This document shows positions 45,590 through 56,735 of a stretch of DNA of 64,000 bases, one piece after another. How positions within the stretch are numbered: the stretch's first letter is position 1; the number at the start of each line of letters is the position of its first letter. Source of the DNA: Lytechinus variegatus (lineage: Eukaryota > Echinodermata > Echinoidea > Temnopleuroida > Toxopneustidae). The DNA lies in NCBI RefSeq assembly GCF_018143015.1, contig NC_054748.1, positions 20,714,406 through 20,778,405 of the forward strand, written 5' to 3'. Both the position numbers and the translations under genes were made by a program. The notes below the pieces were generated by a model. It made no database searches, was not told the DNA's origin, and was given only the letters and a program-made list of their open reading frames with translations.

Positions 45590-46690
45590 ATGCATGACAG
45601 GAAATTTTGAGCCTATCATCTTCTATTTCTCTTTGAACAAAAGGCCCTATATGAATTAAAAAAAAATCATTTTGTTTGGTTTCTGCAGGAAAGCACAAGC
45701 TATTGAGGTATTTCACAAGGATAACAGTTGCACTAAATGTATCTGTTCCTTGTGACACCGGCATACAATATATAGATGACCAAGTACAGCTCAATTCCTC
45801 TCGTCTTACATGATTCCCATATCTTGAGCAAGAATGACTTTTTTAACTGATTGAGCAAGAATGACTTTTCTTACTGAATTTTGTGAACAAAATTGGGTAA
45901 AGAATAATGTCATGTTCTCGGTTTTGAGCGTTTTCAACAGTGCCATTATCTATACTGTATGGGCACTAGTATTCAACCCGGCATAATTCAAAGATTTTGA
46001 CATATTCCTGAAAATATTTAGAAATAGGGAATTTATCTTAATTTCATACCTTTGTTATTTCCAGGGTAATCTGTTGTCGGTATTTTCTTTATCAAACTGT
46101 CGACTGTATGCGCAAAGGGTCGAATTATGCGGCGATTGCCTTTTGCACTGAATATGGCACTAGTATTCAACCTAATGAGGATAGATAGCGAATCTCAAAA
46201 GGGTTTAGAAAGGTAAATTAGATCTAGATCTGTATAAGTCTCTGGCTTTGATTAATTCCCTGTTTGGTCTCATCTCAAATGGTCTAGTCCATAGTCAGAT
46301 GGGACAAGGGCAGATTGAGAGACAGGGCCATCTTTTATCGCTAGTGCCAAAAAATCATCGCCGTATAATTTGATCGCCCGCGCACACAGTCGACTGGTTG
46401 AAGAAAAATAACGGAAAGAGAATAACCAGCATTTGCTCCTGGACGGGTCTGAAATTCAAGTAAATTCTATATTTCTATATATTTGAGGAAACTCTCCAAA
46501 CGGGTTGAATACTAGTGCCCCTACAGTATAAGAATCTTCTTTTAGTAACTGTTGGGAGATAATTACATGACAGATTGTTGTTTGATCCATCACTTAACGG
46601 GGGTGGGATTGGGATTTTGCTTATTTTGCTTCTTAGAGTCACATGACACATCATTGTTTGACAGGTATACAGAAAGATAGTGTCATATTG
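45590..46690 (-). pseudogene. Coding remnant of an unrecognised repeated family, copy 2
   Basis: This is the reverse-strand relative of 28690-29240. It has the same start context (GTGATGGATCAAAC, near 46595), then DQTTICHVIISQQLLK, and, after a 572-bp insertion, GTVENAQNREHDII, KSHSCSRYGNH and a longer open stretch with CMPVSQGTDTFSATVIL and WETLLNVATIT. This copy extends further than copy 1, to about 45.45 kb. A 28-bp tandem duplication (TTGAGCAAGAATGAC at 45823 and 45851) disturbs the frame. Identity unknown. Confidence 0.45.
45955..46526. mobile_element. 572-bp TA-flanked MITE with in-window empty site
   Basis: Ends CTGTATGGGCACTAGTATTC and GAATACTAGTGCCCCTACAG are inverted (one mismatch), flanked by TA (45953-45954, 46527-46528). 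The motif GGCACTAGTATTCAACC occurs a third time inside (46151). The paralogous segment at 28.87-28.9 kb runs through the same site without the insertion. Confidence 0.85.
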
Positions 46691-48769
46691 CGTATTTTCC
46701 CATATAGAATTACATACAACTGTACAATATAAATATAAAGGCATTGCAATGTGTATTGTTTTATTGATAAATGCTCAGCAAAACCCATTTAATGAAAACA
46801 TATTGCAACACTACATTGCGTCTCAATCAACTATTAACTTTTGAAATAGCCGGCAAATAAAAAATATGTCAGTCTGCAGGGGATCCAGCCTTCGCCAATA
46901 GGGGGGGGGCCCAGAATTTTTTTTTCAGCCACATTTTCCCTGATCGGCCGCTCGAAGATGATTTTTGGATTCTTTGAAGGGGTAGTCCTAATAGTCACTT
47001 TTTAGCTTTATTCTTATTAATCAACATATATATACATGTATATAATATCATAATCCTTATTTATATAACGCGAGCGCGAGCTAATTTTTTTTGGAAATCT
47101 CAAGTATTTTTTCCTTTCCTAAATGTTGAACATTCTGGGCAATGTTTGTTTTCCTGAAAAAGATGTGTATGAAACTAAATCATTACTACGAACGCGAAGC
47201 GCGAGCAGAAATGAACTGATGGAAAAGGTACCTTTTAATTAAAGACTGCCTGCAGTTCGCGATGAAGACGTTATGTATTTTGAAAATCAAATGTGAGCGC
47301 GAAGCGCGAGCTAAATTTTTTTGACATTTTTACCCGAAGAATGGCAATTCTAAGCACTTTTTGTAAATTAAACAGATTAATGCGAGACCTATACTGAACG
47401 AGACACTCTATTCATGTTTTGTAAATCATGAAAATGAAGAGTAATGGGGATCTTCCTTACATTAATAATGCAAGGGAAAAGCGTGAGCTGAAAGTTTTCA
47501 TATGCGTTTTGAACTGATGAAAAAGGTACCTGTTAAGGACTAACACTTAGCCATGGAGACGTTATGTATTTCAAATCATGCGAGCGCGAAGCGCGAGCTG
47601 AAAAATTTTGACATTACTACATAAAGAATGGGAAATTTTAATCAACTCTTTATAATCGTGAACAAGATAGCTATATAACTAAACAATTGATGAGAGCGCG
47701 AAGCGCGAGCGTAAATAAAATCGAGATTTAGACCTATAACTGGGCAACTATTCATGTCTTGTAAATCATGAAAAGAATGAGTAATAGGGGATCTTTTTAC
47801 ATCAATAATGAGAGCACAAAGTGCGAGCAGAACATTTCTGATATTGTGATCTGAAACTGGAAAATGATAATGTTCCTAGTACATGTGATCATAAGAAAAT
47901 GAAGACTGTCTTCTTATTCCACTTGCTAAGCTCTAGATGAAAAAAAGACAATTCAATTATTATCTTATTCATCTTATAATGCATAATGAGGGTGCGAAAT
48001 CTAATCATTTAATATGATGGCCTGAAAATTGGACATTTCAATCACTTTCATAATAATAACTAGGATGCATTAATTATTATTAACCATTAATGCGAGCGCA
48101 AAATAATTGCGATCCGAATTTTTTTTATACACTGTCATGAAAAGGGGATTTTAAGTAGTTTGTTGCATAATCAATATTGAGACATACATAGCTCGCCAAT
48201 CAAAAATGCGAGCGTGCAGCGCTAGCTGATACGTTTTGACAATCAGACCTGAAAAGGGATATTTGGAAAACTTTATGGAATACACGAAAATAATAGGTAC
48301 CTGATCAATCAAAATTTGCGAGCGCGCAGCGCGAGCAGAAAATGTTAATATTCAGACCATAAAACTGACATTTTTCCAGAGCACTTTTTAAAAATCAATT
48401 TGTAAATCACCAAATTAATGAAAGATCGATTTCCCAGACGAAATATGTTTTACATGTATATATTGACTTCCAAATTTGATATTTAAACTCCATATTGAAC
48501 AATATGTATGTAAATCACCTAAAAATCAATGCGAGCGCGAAGCGGGAGCGAACATTTTGTTTAGTGATATGAAATATTGTCCTATTTATTTTCCAAGACT
48601 TCCCCTCATCTTATCTATTCACTCGTCTTCTTCCTCATAGGTTCCCCCTTCTTATTTTCTCCTCTCTTCACTTCTTTTTCTTTCTTTCCCTTTTTTTCTT
48701 TTTTCTTGCTCCGCCAATAGGGGGGGGGGCCCGGTTCCCTCGGCACCCCCCCTGGATCCGTCTATGTAT

Positions 48770-49190
48770 AAGTGCTTCATGATCAAAATCAACAAGCGCT
48801 TGGCACTCGCATTAGATGACTATGGTGAGATATGTATACTCTTTATGGATTTCTAAGATACAGTCCTTAAAATATCCGTTTGTGGTCAATATTCAGCTCG
48901 CACTTCACGCTCGCATGTTTGTTTAGCGAGAAAGGTACGTATCATGATTACAAAAATTATAATGTTATAATGTCCCTTTTTAGGTCTGAATAACAAAAAT
49001 TTTCAGCTTGCGCTCGCATTATTTGATCAGTGAGATACATATCCGTTTAATGGCACTGTCCTTAAAATGCCTCTAGATCACTATGCTTGGCAACTGAGCG
49101 CTTCGCACGCTCAATAAGCAATAAGTGACTCAAAATTTTTGCTGGTGCCCCCCCAATGCCCATGACCCACGGTACGCCACTGATGAGAAA
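48770..49190 (+). repeat. Further GCTCGC-motif block
   Basis: CAGCTCGCACTTCACGCTCGC-like phrases return in plus orientation just past the large inverted repeat, ending near GACCCACGGTACGCCACTG. Confidence 0.5.
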
Positions 49191-49497
49191 TAATGTGCAT
49201 ATATCATGATGAAGGGCACCCATGGTTTCAAATCATCTCGTGTGTGAAGGATTCATATGCACCTGGTACACGCGAATCTTTCACACCTTTTCAGCTCAAA
49301 TAACTATGACTTTACATCATAGCTACGGATTCTAATTGGGCTATGACACTTACCAAACCATATCATTTGTTGACTTCTCTTTGCTGTTTTTTTAATAAAA
49401 TAAAAGCATTTTTTCGTGATCTTCACGTAGATGCCTCTGGATCAGCGTGGATATCAATTTTTGCCTAAAGAGGGCGCGCGATATTTATATTCACAAG
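49191..49497. other. No feature recognised
   Basis: Contains a CGTGTGTGAAGG / CTTTCACACC pairing at 49230-49290 and little else. Confidence 0.3.
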
Positions 49498-49712
49498 CAG
49501 TAGGCACTTAAGAACCAAGTTTGAAAGGATACTCGTAAAATTATGTCACTCTCGCCGATGAATATTCATTAGATCGTGGTTGTGCGTGTGCGTGTTCAAT
49601 ACACACTGAGTGCATGCATGCAGAGTTTGTATTGAACACGCACGACCACGATCTAATGAATATTCATCGCGAGAGTGACATAATTTTACAAGTGGTTCTT
49701 AAGTGCCTACTG
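49498..49712. mobile_element. 215-bp hairpin MITE
   Basis: Outer ends CAGTAGGCACTTAAGAACCA and its exact mirror close a stem that continues (after a 17-bp bulge on the left arm) through AAAATTATGTCACTCTCG, ATGAATATTCATTAGATCGTGG and GTGCGTGTTCAATACA, leaving a loop of about 20 nt. No target duplication was clear. Confidence 0.78.
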
Positions 49713-49820
49713 TTTGTTTACGGTATACCGTAATACGGTTTTGCAAGCTAGCTGCATTCTAGGCGATCAGCATTATTTTCTTGCTCGTTCAATCCACTTT
49801 CATCATCATCTTGTCAAAAG

Positions 49821-49979
49821 ATGGCGTACTTTACCAATAAGTATATACATGAGATGCAACCTGTTGATTTTTGGTACAATTTCCTATTATGCGCTGATGA
49901 CTTGAATCGAGAATGTTCGATAGGAAAAATTGCTCTTCGATTGTTGTTTGAGTACTTTCCACCGCAGTATCAAGGATAA
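49821..49979 (+). CDS. Small 52-codon ORF of unknown function
   Basis: ATG at 49821 in good context (AAGATGG) opens MAYFTNKYIHEMQPVDFW and ends FEYFPPQYQG before TAA. Composition is balanced, unlike the repeat-derived frames around. A donor-like GGAG|GTAAGC follows at 50012, so it could be an upstream ORF or leader in a first exon, with the main frame further right. No family recognised. Confidence 0.3.
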   Translation: MAYFTNKYIHEMQPVDFWYNFLLCADDLNRECSIGKIALRLLFEYFPPQYQG

Positions 49980-50108
49980 CTAAGGACGGATTGAACGGTT
50001 GATATTTGGAGGTAAGCGATAAAAACAGTTTTATATATAATTCCTTTTTAGAATGAAGTTCAAATACGAATGTTCAATTGCAAGAGTCATAGTGGAGAAA
50101 TATTGAAA

Positions 50109-50166
50109 GGACTTTGGCGTGTTTCATTCCCTCACATTCGTGTGATGAATGAAAACGTCAAAGTCC
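50109..50166. repeat. Hairpin, 19-20 bp arms
   Basis: GGACTTTGGCGTGTTTCATT pairs with AATGAAAACGTCAAAGTCC, and the loop itself holds TCACATTCGTGTGA. Imperfect by two bases. Confidence 0.75.
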
Positions 50167-50187
50167 AGTATAAAATAACATGCGTTG

Positions 50188-50214
50188 TGCGAGGTTAGTA
50201 TTACTAACCTCGCA
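50188..50214. repeat. Perfect hairpin, 12-bp arms
   Basis: TGCGAGGTTAGT, ATT, ACTAACCTCGCA. It lies 21 bp past the previous hairpin. Confidence 0.85.
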
Positions 50215-50949
50215 TGTTGTGTAAGTGGATGACGGGACTATCTTCACAGAAGAGCCCTCAACGCACATAGCCTACCCTTCTGGCCTTAACACCAAGAAAG
50301 AGAGAGCGAGAGAGATGGTAGTGATCAAGACGAAATTAGGGAAGTTTTTTTTATCAAAGATCATTAAAAAATTTGCATTTAATGTAAATGCATGCAGTCT
50401 TTTGCAGATATGGGGTCGTCTAATTTTAAAGAAAATCATTGCATTGAAAATGCCCCAGACCCACCCCTAGCCCTAGACCAAAAGCTTCGGTCTCTGTTAT
50501 GTTGGTTTTTCAGCTGAACTTTGTTGGCTTCACTCACCAAATACATAGACCGAAGTTAAACCGTCGTCTGTACGGGGGCTCAATGGCCACGGCTAATTTC
50601 TTGTTTTTCTCCCCAATACCGTGATATTTTACACAAACAGTGCATTCATATGCACCTTTAGGTGATAATGTTTAAGTAACGACAGTTTCTTACCCTAAAT
50701 TCCCGCTTTGAAACTGGCATTCAGAGGATTGTCTCTAAAAGTTGACACTTGCGACTCGTAGAGTGGGCAGCCTTGGTAATGAATTATTCATGAAAAAGTG
50801 GCCGGCGAAAGTTAGACTCCGCCCCATGACCTTTACGTCACACATATACAGTGCCCGGATGTTGAAGTTTTATCAGCTTGGCGAGCGCGAGCAAACGTTG
50901 AAAAGGAAAAGAATATTAATATTCATAATCCTGACGTAAAAGAGATGAT
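50215..50949. other. Unassigned low-repeat DNA
   Basis: An inverted pair AGCTTCGGTCT / AGACCGAAG lies at about 50482 and 50550. An 81-codon frame at 50225 has no support. CpG content rises from about 50740 toward the promoter candidate. Confidence 0.35.
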
Positions 50950-51066
50950 CTGATTGGCCAACGGTTTCGATAAGCAGTTGACCCGGAAGTTCTTCCCACC
51001 TCATATGTTTGTGTACAATATCGACTTCGGAGGAAAGAGTGAATTGGGAGCTACATGACAGCCGAG
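50950..51066 (+). promoter_or_regulatory. Candidate TATA-less promoter and first exon
   Basis: An inverted CCAAT box (GATTGGCC, 50953) precedes a less AT-rich stretch. ATG at 51055 gives M-T-A-E and runs directly into a consensus donor (GCCGAG|GTAAGTCAC, intron from 51067, phase 0). A first exon of a plus-strand gene is plausible. No following exon was recognised before the LINE at 52.5 kb. Confidence 0.33.
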
Positions 51067-52031
51067 GTAAGTCACTGTTTTTGTTCCTTTTGAATTAAAG
51101 TTTTACCACTTTAATGCCAATTAATGCCAAGAGGAAATAACAAGCTGCATTTTGGTAAGTTTCTTTTTATATATCGTTTTGAAATAAAGAAAAAAATCGA
51201 TGAGCCCCGCCGGGGGATTTTGCGTTGTACCTCCCCTAATGGCGGCGACACGCTAGCGAGCCATCTGTGTACGAGGAGAAATTAAAGAATGTTAAAAAAC
51301 TCCTCAAAACAGACGGCTGCCAGCTGTTACCCTGGCCCCTAACCTATGACTGTGGACGTGGACCTGGCCTGGTCTCAGAGTCAGAGAGCAACTCACTCAA
51401 GTACCATGAGTACCGCTGACCTGGCTTTAAAGTTTCAGCACAAAAATACAATAACTTAAATTTTAATAAAGCCAAAGGTAAAATATAGAGTCTAACTGAA
51501 CATCTTTTTTTCAATAACTGATATTTAATACTAGGAAGATATGCATCCTATACTAGTATAGCCTATCGTGCCTATATCATCATGATCATTATAGGCCCTA
51601 TACTGTATAGGCCTACATACATGACATACGGTACATCTAATTATGAACAGGCAATTGCCTTGGGGGGCTTGGCTTGATCTGAACTGTTCACTTTTTCAGC
51701 TCAGTCTCTCACATTGAATATCGAATTTGAAAACGTGTTTAAATCTGGTTGAAATTCATGATTACATATAATCATTGATATATGCCAACGCGTAAAGTCC
51801 AATGGGACTACACAGGCCAACGCGTCGCAAGGAAAATCGAGGCCGCTACGCACGGGCGCCTAAGAAGGCAGCGTACCGTACCGGTACGTCGTACCGCGAA
51901 ATTCACATTTTGGCGGCTCTATCTATCGTTAGTTCTGATTAAAAAAACATATTAATTAGCAAGATTATTCCAAAAGCCACTCAAATATTACTAATTGAAA
52001 TGTATTCTTTTGGATCCTTCGAGCGATAAAT
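51067..52031. other. Possible intron, no exon recognised
   Basis: Mixed sequence with a GC-rich patch near 51200-51450 and GTACCGGTAC palindromes near 51880-51890. No repeat ends or good ORF. Confidence 0.3.
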
Positions 52032-52250
52032 CTATAAATTCCTTAGGACCTTACTTTCCCAAAAATCGTCCTCCAGAGACTCTGAACGTCCCGATTCTGC
52101 TTCATAACATGACGTCATACGACTCATATTGGTTGGTTGAGGTGGCGCTATCCATCGATATCCGATGATTTCCGCCAGGCTAAACGAGAGGGATTTCACC
52201 CTCCCCTGTACAGCTCTCGACATTCGATTTTGTTATATTGCACTGTTTGT
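52032..52250 (-). promoter_or_regulatory. CpG-rich stretch with CRE and CCAAT motifs
   Basis: TGACGTCA lies near 52110 and CCAACCAAT just beside it on the minus strand. A 63-codon minus-strand frame (52223-52032) overlaps and runs into a donor-like GGGAAAGTAAGG. It could be a promoter in either direction; weak. Confidence 0.25.
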
Positions 52251-52544
52251 GAGATATAGATTCACCGAGGAAAGGCGTTGTGTTACTGTAGTATTCAAAT
52301 CTTATGAGTATTTTGTTTAAACATCGTTTGTTAGATTTAACAGTTAGTACTCGTGCTTATGTTTTCCTTTCATGGATGTGGGTGTTAGTTTATTGGTTTT
52401 AATAAAGTGTCTTTCGAAAGCATATAAGCGCTGTACTGCCGTACCTTTGGTTTATTAAAAATCCGAGAGAAACAGAAGAAAATGGTATCTACATGTATAT
52501 GGAATTCCCAATATAATATCCAGATATATTATGTTTTGTTGTCT
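52251..52544. other. 3' flank of the minus-strand LINE
   Basis: AT-rich, no ORF; an AATAAAG lies near 52401. Confidence 0.3.
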
Positions 52545-52739
52545 TTTTTTAATTCTCTTTTTTTTTCACCTCCTCTCTATTTACATATATACATTTATAC
52601 ATTATTATGCGACATACTACTTTAAAGTCAGCCTAAAAAATAAGCCTGAATATATACACACAACAAAATAATAAACAGCCTCATATATAGGTATTCACAT
52701 GTATTAGGACATGTACATATATGTATGTTTATATATTCT

Positions 52740-55700
52740 CTAGAGTTGGTTGTATTTTCCGCTGCCTTTTATAAAGGCTAAAATGGCCGGGAAATTTTCT
52801 TCTTTGGCGAATAACGTCGTTAGGTTCGGGTTCGTAACTTTCAATTTGCGATAAAGTCGATCCCTTTGTCTGGCATATAAAGGACATAATAACATGAAAT
52901 GCTCTATGGTTTCATGAGTTTGACAATTATTACAAAGTCCTGTATCGTGTTTTTTCATTATATAATTATAATAATTTAATCTGCATTTACCAAGACGGAA
53001 TTGATGCAATATTCGTTCATCTTTCCTGCAAAAACCTTTTATAATACAACTATATTTCACCTCTGGTTGTATGTTAAAAAGGTGCCTTCCTTTCTCCGTG
53101 TTTTCCCATGAACTCTGCCATTCATTTTTATAAAAATCTGACCTTTCACTCAAGTATTCTTGTTTGTTTTTGTTAATGTAAACATCAATGTTATTTTTTG
53201 AAGCCGCTTGTTTTGCTAAAGCGTCTGCTTTCTCATTGCCTGCTAGGCCACAGTGTGCTGGTACCCATTCGAAATTCACTTCTATTCCAAATCTGTTTAT
53301 TATCATTAATTTTTCATATATTTCGACTATCATACTACTTTCCTGAAATTTTTTTATGGCTTCTAAAGCAGAACTTGAGTCAGATAAAATTACTACTGCT
53401 ATTGGAAGATATTCCTCTATCCATTCTAAGGCCATAATAATCGCTGACAATTCAGCTCTCATAATGTTTACTTTACATAATCTAAACTTTTTTCTTACTT
53501 GTAACTTCGGTATGTAAAAGGCTGAACCCGTTCTTCCATCTTGTAACCTAGAAGCATCTGTATAGATTCTGAGGACATGAGACCATTTCTTAGTAATTAT
53601 TTCATTAGCATATGTTTTAGACTCTATCGGTGATGTGAATTTCTTATTAATGTGTTCTTTGATAATCGTAGAAACATTTGGTGTTTTGTAGTGCCAAAAA
53701 GGTCTTCTTGGAGCACAGTCTACCTGTTTTTCAATATCATCATTTATTTGATTTCTTATCCTTTTGACAAACGGACCTTCTCCTGTTTTTCCTGTGATTA
53801 TTTCGTACTGCCAACATGGCAATAATATTCTTTTTGTGGGATGCGTTTCTTTTGCCGCCTTTAGGTAGTAATTATATTTATCTACAAACATACTTCTTCG
53901 CGCTTGTAGTGAAATTTCATTGCATTCCACTTGTAGAGCATTTAACGATGTTTGGTGTGCTGCTCCCGTGATAATTTTTAAGGCTTGATATTGAATAGAG
54001 TCTAATTTCTTTTTCAGATTACCACAAGCTCCGTCATAGGCTTCGCAACCGTAGTCCATTACTGATCTAATTAAACCTTTATACACCAAAAATAAGATGT
54101 CAGATTTTTGGCCCCAATCGGTGCCAGCTATACATTTTAAAAGATTGAGTCTTTTTTTACATTTTACTACTACTTCGTTTATGTGTTTTGACCAGGTTAG
54201 TTTCGAGTCAAACCATACTCCTAAGAACTTGTGTTCTTTATTTATTGGAATTTTTTCATTATTTATTCTTAGGTCAAATTTTAAGTCTTTTTCTACCAAA
54301 AGTAACTGCTACAGATTTGGAGGAGGAAATATGCATCCCCCATGTTTTACACCATTCCTGTATTAAAACGATTGCTGTCTCCAGTTTCTTTATAATGAAA
54401 GAGGGGTTCCTGTGGGAAAACCATAAACATATATCGTCTGCAAAAACTGAAATCTCTACTATATCTTGTATTTTATGCAGATCATTAATCATAAAGTTGA
54501 ATAATAAAGGACTTATTACACTTCCTTGCATTATTCCCAACTCAACGTTTTGCTGTACAGATAGATGGTCGTGGATCCTCACTTGACACATTCTTTTAGA
54601 TAAAAAAGCATTTATCCAACGTAAAATTCTACCATCAAATCCCAATTCATATATTTTGCTTACTATACCCTGTCTCCATACTAAATCATAGGCCTTCTGT
54701 AGGTCTAAGAAAATAACGACTGTGTATTCTCTATTAATCATTGCCTTGTTAATATCCGTTTCCAACCTTATGATTTGATCTGTAGTACTTCTTTCTTTCC
54801 TGAATCCAGATTGGATAGGGGTGATATTATTTTTCTCTATATACCAATTCATTCTGTTTTTTATCAATCTTTCCATCAATTTACATAATAATGGTGTAAG
54901 GGAAATTGGACGATAAGATGATGGATTGGAAGCATCCTTTCCTTTTTTAGGATAGGAATTTGTATAGCTTCTGACCATTGATATGGCAATAAGCTCTTAT
55001 CCCATATTTCATTAAATAAATCTAACATAATATCAATTATCTTACCTGGAAGGTTCCATATCATTTTTGCTTGGACATCATCCTTACCTGGCGCAGTGTC
55101 CTTGATTTCATTAATAGCACCTTGTAATTCACTCATGTTAAAATTGTCATTTAGTACATTTTCTCGATCAGTACTTACCTTTTCAATATTGTTCATGATT
55201 ATATTCTCAATCTTTTTTCTCCTGTTTACTTCTGACTTGTCTAGGTTTGAGTTGATACGGTTAAAACATTGAAGAAAAATGAGTGCTTTTTCTTCTGCCG
55301 ATTTAGCAATAGTTTTTCCGTTATTTATGATCAAATCAGGTATCTTAGATTTACAACCTTCTTTTATACCTTTTATCCTTTTCCAAACAGAACCTATACT
55401 TACCATTCTATTAAGTTTGGCACAGTAGTTTTTCCAATATTCTCTTTTTGCTTTTCTGAAAACTGCCTGTGCCTCCCTTTTTTTAAGTTTGGCACAGTAG
55501 TTTTTCCAATATTCTCTTTTTGCTTTTCTGAAAACTGCCTGTGCCTCCCTTTTTTTAATCAAGTATTTCTCAAAATCCTCATAAAGAAATGTTTTATACA
55601 TGAATCTGTTTTTAGCTTTATTTCTTTCTTTTGATGCTCTAAAACATTCTCTGTTCCACCAAGGTACCGGTGATTTATCGAAATGTTTTTTTGTAGTATT

Positions 55701-56561
55701 TTTTCTTTGTTTATCAAAAGAGGCAAGCATTAAGTGTACAAGTAAATCGTATTTACCTTGTATATCCAACTCTGGGTATTTGTCTTTTATATCCTCAAAT
55801 CTGGATTCCATTTCCATCTTATACCACTTCCAATTTATTTTTGCCTGTTTTCTACTCTGAGAAACACTGTATGTATACTTTATTTCAAACATGTCCTTAA
55901 TACCCTTATCAATACTAAAATTGATGACAAAATGGTCACTTCCAAAGTTGTGTCCAGAGACCGTCCAGTGAGTATAACCACTCTTTTCCTTGGATATAAA
56001 AGTAAGATCCAAAGAGGATTTTCCCCCACTTCTTGGGTCCAACCTCGTTGGAGAACCATCATTAAGAAGAACAAGATCATATTTATTCATGAAATCTTCG
56101 ACAGTCTTACCATTAATGTCCAAAGTGGTGCTCCCCCACAGAGGATTATGGGAGTTAAAATCACCACACACTATAACCTGTTCTTTACATTTTTTCATTA
56201 TTTCATCAAGCAGAGTGTGACTGATTTTTTTACAAGGGTTGTAAAAATTTACGAGAGAAAAAGTATTGTTTTGTAAATAGATATCCACAATAATATATTC
56301 ACTTATCTCTGGGGTATTTATAACCCGGAATGCTATAGATTCGTGCAGATATATAGCAAGACCTCCACGTTTGTCGTGTCTATTCTTCTTTACTAAATGA
56401 TAATGAGGAAAATGTAACATATTATATTCATCGTACCATGTTTCCTGAACACATACTATCCCAGGTTTCTCTTGGATAGATACATTCTGTATTATACTTT
56501 CATAAAAATTAAAGCCATGAGCATTCATGGATTGGGCGTTCCATTGGAATATATTAACCAT
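52740..56561 (-). pseudogene. LINE ORF2: endonuclease, reverse transcriptase, RNase H
   Basis: The natural start is the Met at 56561 (MVNIFQWNAQS), not the upstream Leu-rich extension to 56723. Endonuclease motifs are QWNAQS, VQETWYD, CGDFNSHNPLWG and GSDHFV. A 72-bp exact tandem duplication (55413-55484, 55485-55556) repeats 24 codons (KREAQAVFRKAKREYWKN). A one-base loss at an A/T-run near 54945 shifts frame into the RT (SYRPISLTPLLCKLMERL, FLDLQKAYDLVW, GSVISPLLF, FADD near 54450). A second shift near 54280 leads to the thumb and RNase H (54299-52740), with D248, E283, D307 and D359 all kept (YTDAS, RAELSAI, LSDSSS, NEKADA). An HxxxC finger-like CNNCQTHETIEHFMLLC lies near the C-terminus. 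Confidence 0.9.
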
Positions 56562-56735
56562 AAATAATAAAATGACGATCACTGCTGTGGATGAAAAAGT
56601 TCGAAGAAATGGGGAAAAGGATTTGAAAAGAATGAGATAGCTGAAGAATGGGAAAAGTAATAGGAGAAAAAGAGTGGAGAGCTCAGAGAGAGAGAGAGAA
56701 ATGAGGGAATGAAGGAATTCCATCTGTCATATCCA

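Larger units (their letters stand above)
43023..48765. repeat. Large inverted repeat built on GCTCGCGCTTCGCGCTCGC motifs
   Basis: The left arm opens GGCGGATCCAGGGGGG then CCCCCTATTGGCGGAGC and a purine-rich stretch; the right end is its mirror (GCTCCGCCAATAGG .. CCCCCCTGGATCCGTC). Within the arms, a 19-20 bp GC-rich motif recurs every ~100-250 bp in AT-rich DNA, in plus orientation on the left (43242, 43970, 44984 and others) and minus on the right (47192, 47294, 47580, 47693, 48315, 48530 and others). The inner ends also mirror (GTGACCATTAGGACTACCCC at 45062 against GGGGTAGTCCTAATAGTCAC at 46979). The loop 45.09-46.97 kb holds other repeats, including a second GGATCC..GCCAATAGGGG end at 46880. 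Confidence 0.75.

Noticed and set aside
56561..56723. N-terminal extension of LINE ORF2 with a hydrophobic Leu/Phe-rich stretch
   Set aside because: The extension is low-complexity and the endonuclease begins at the Met at 56561, so a signal peptide is not claimed.
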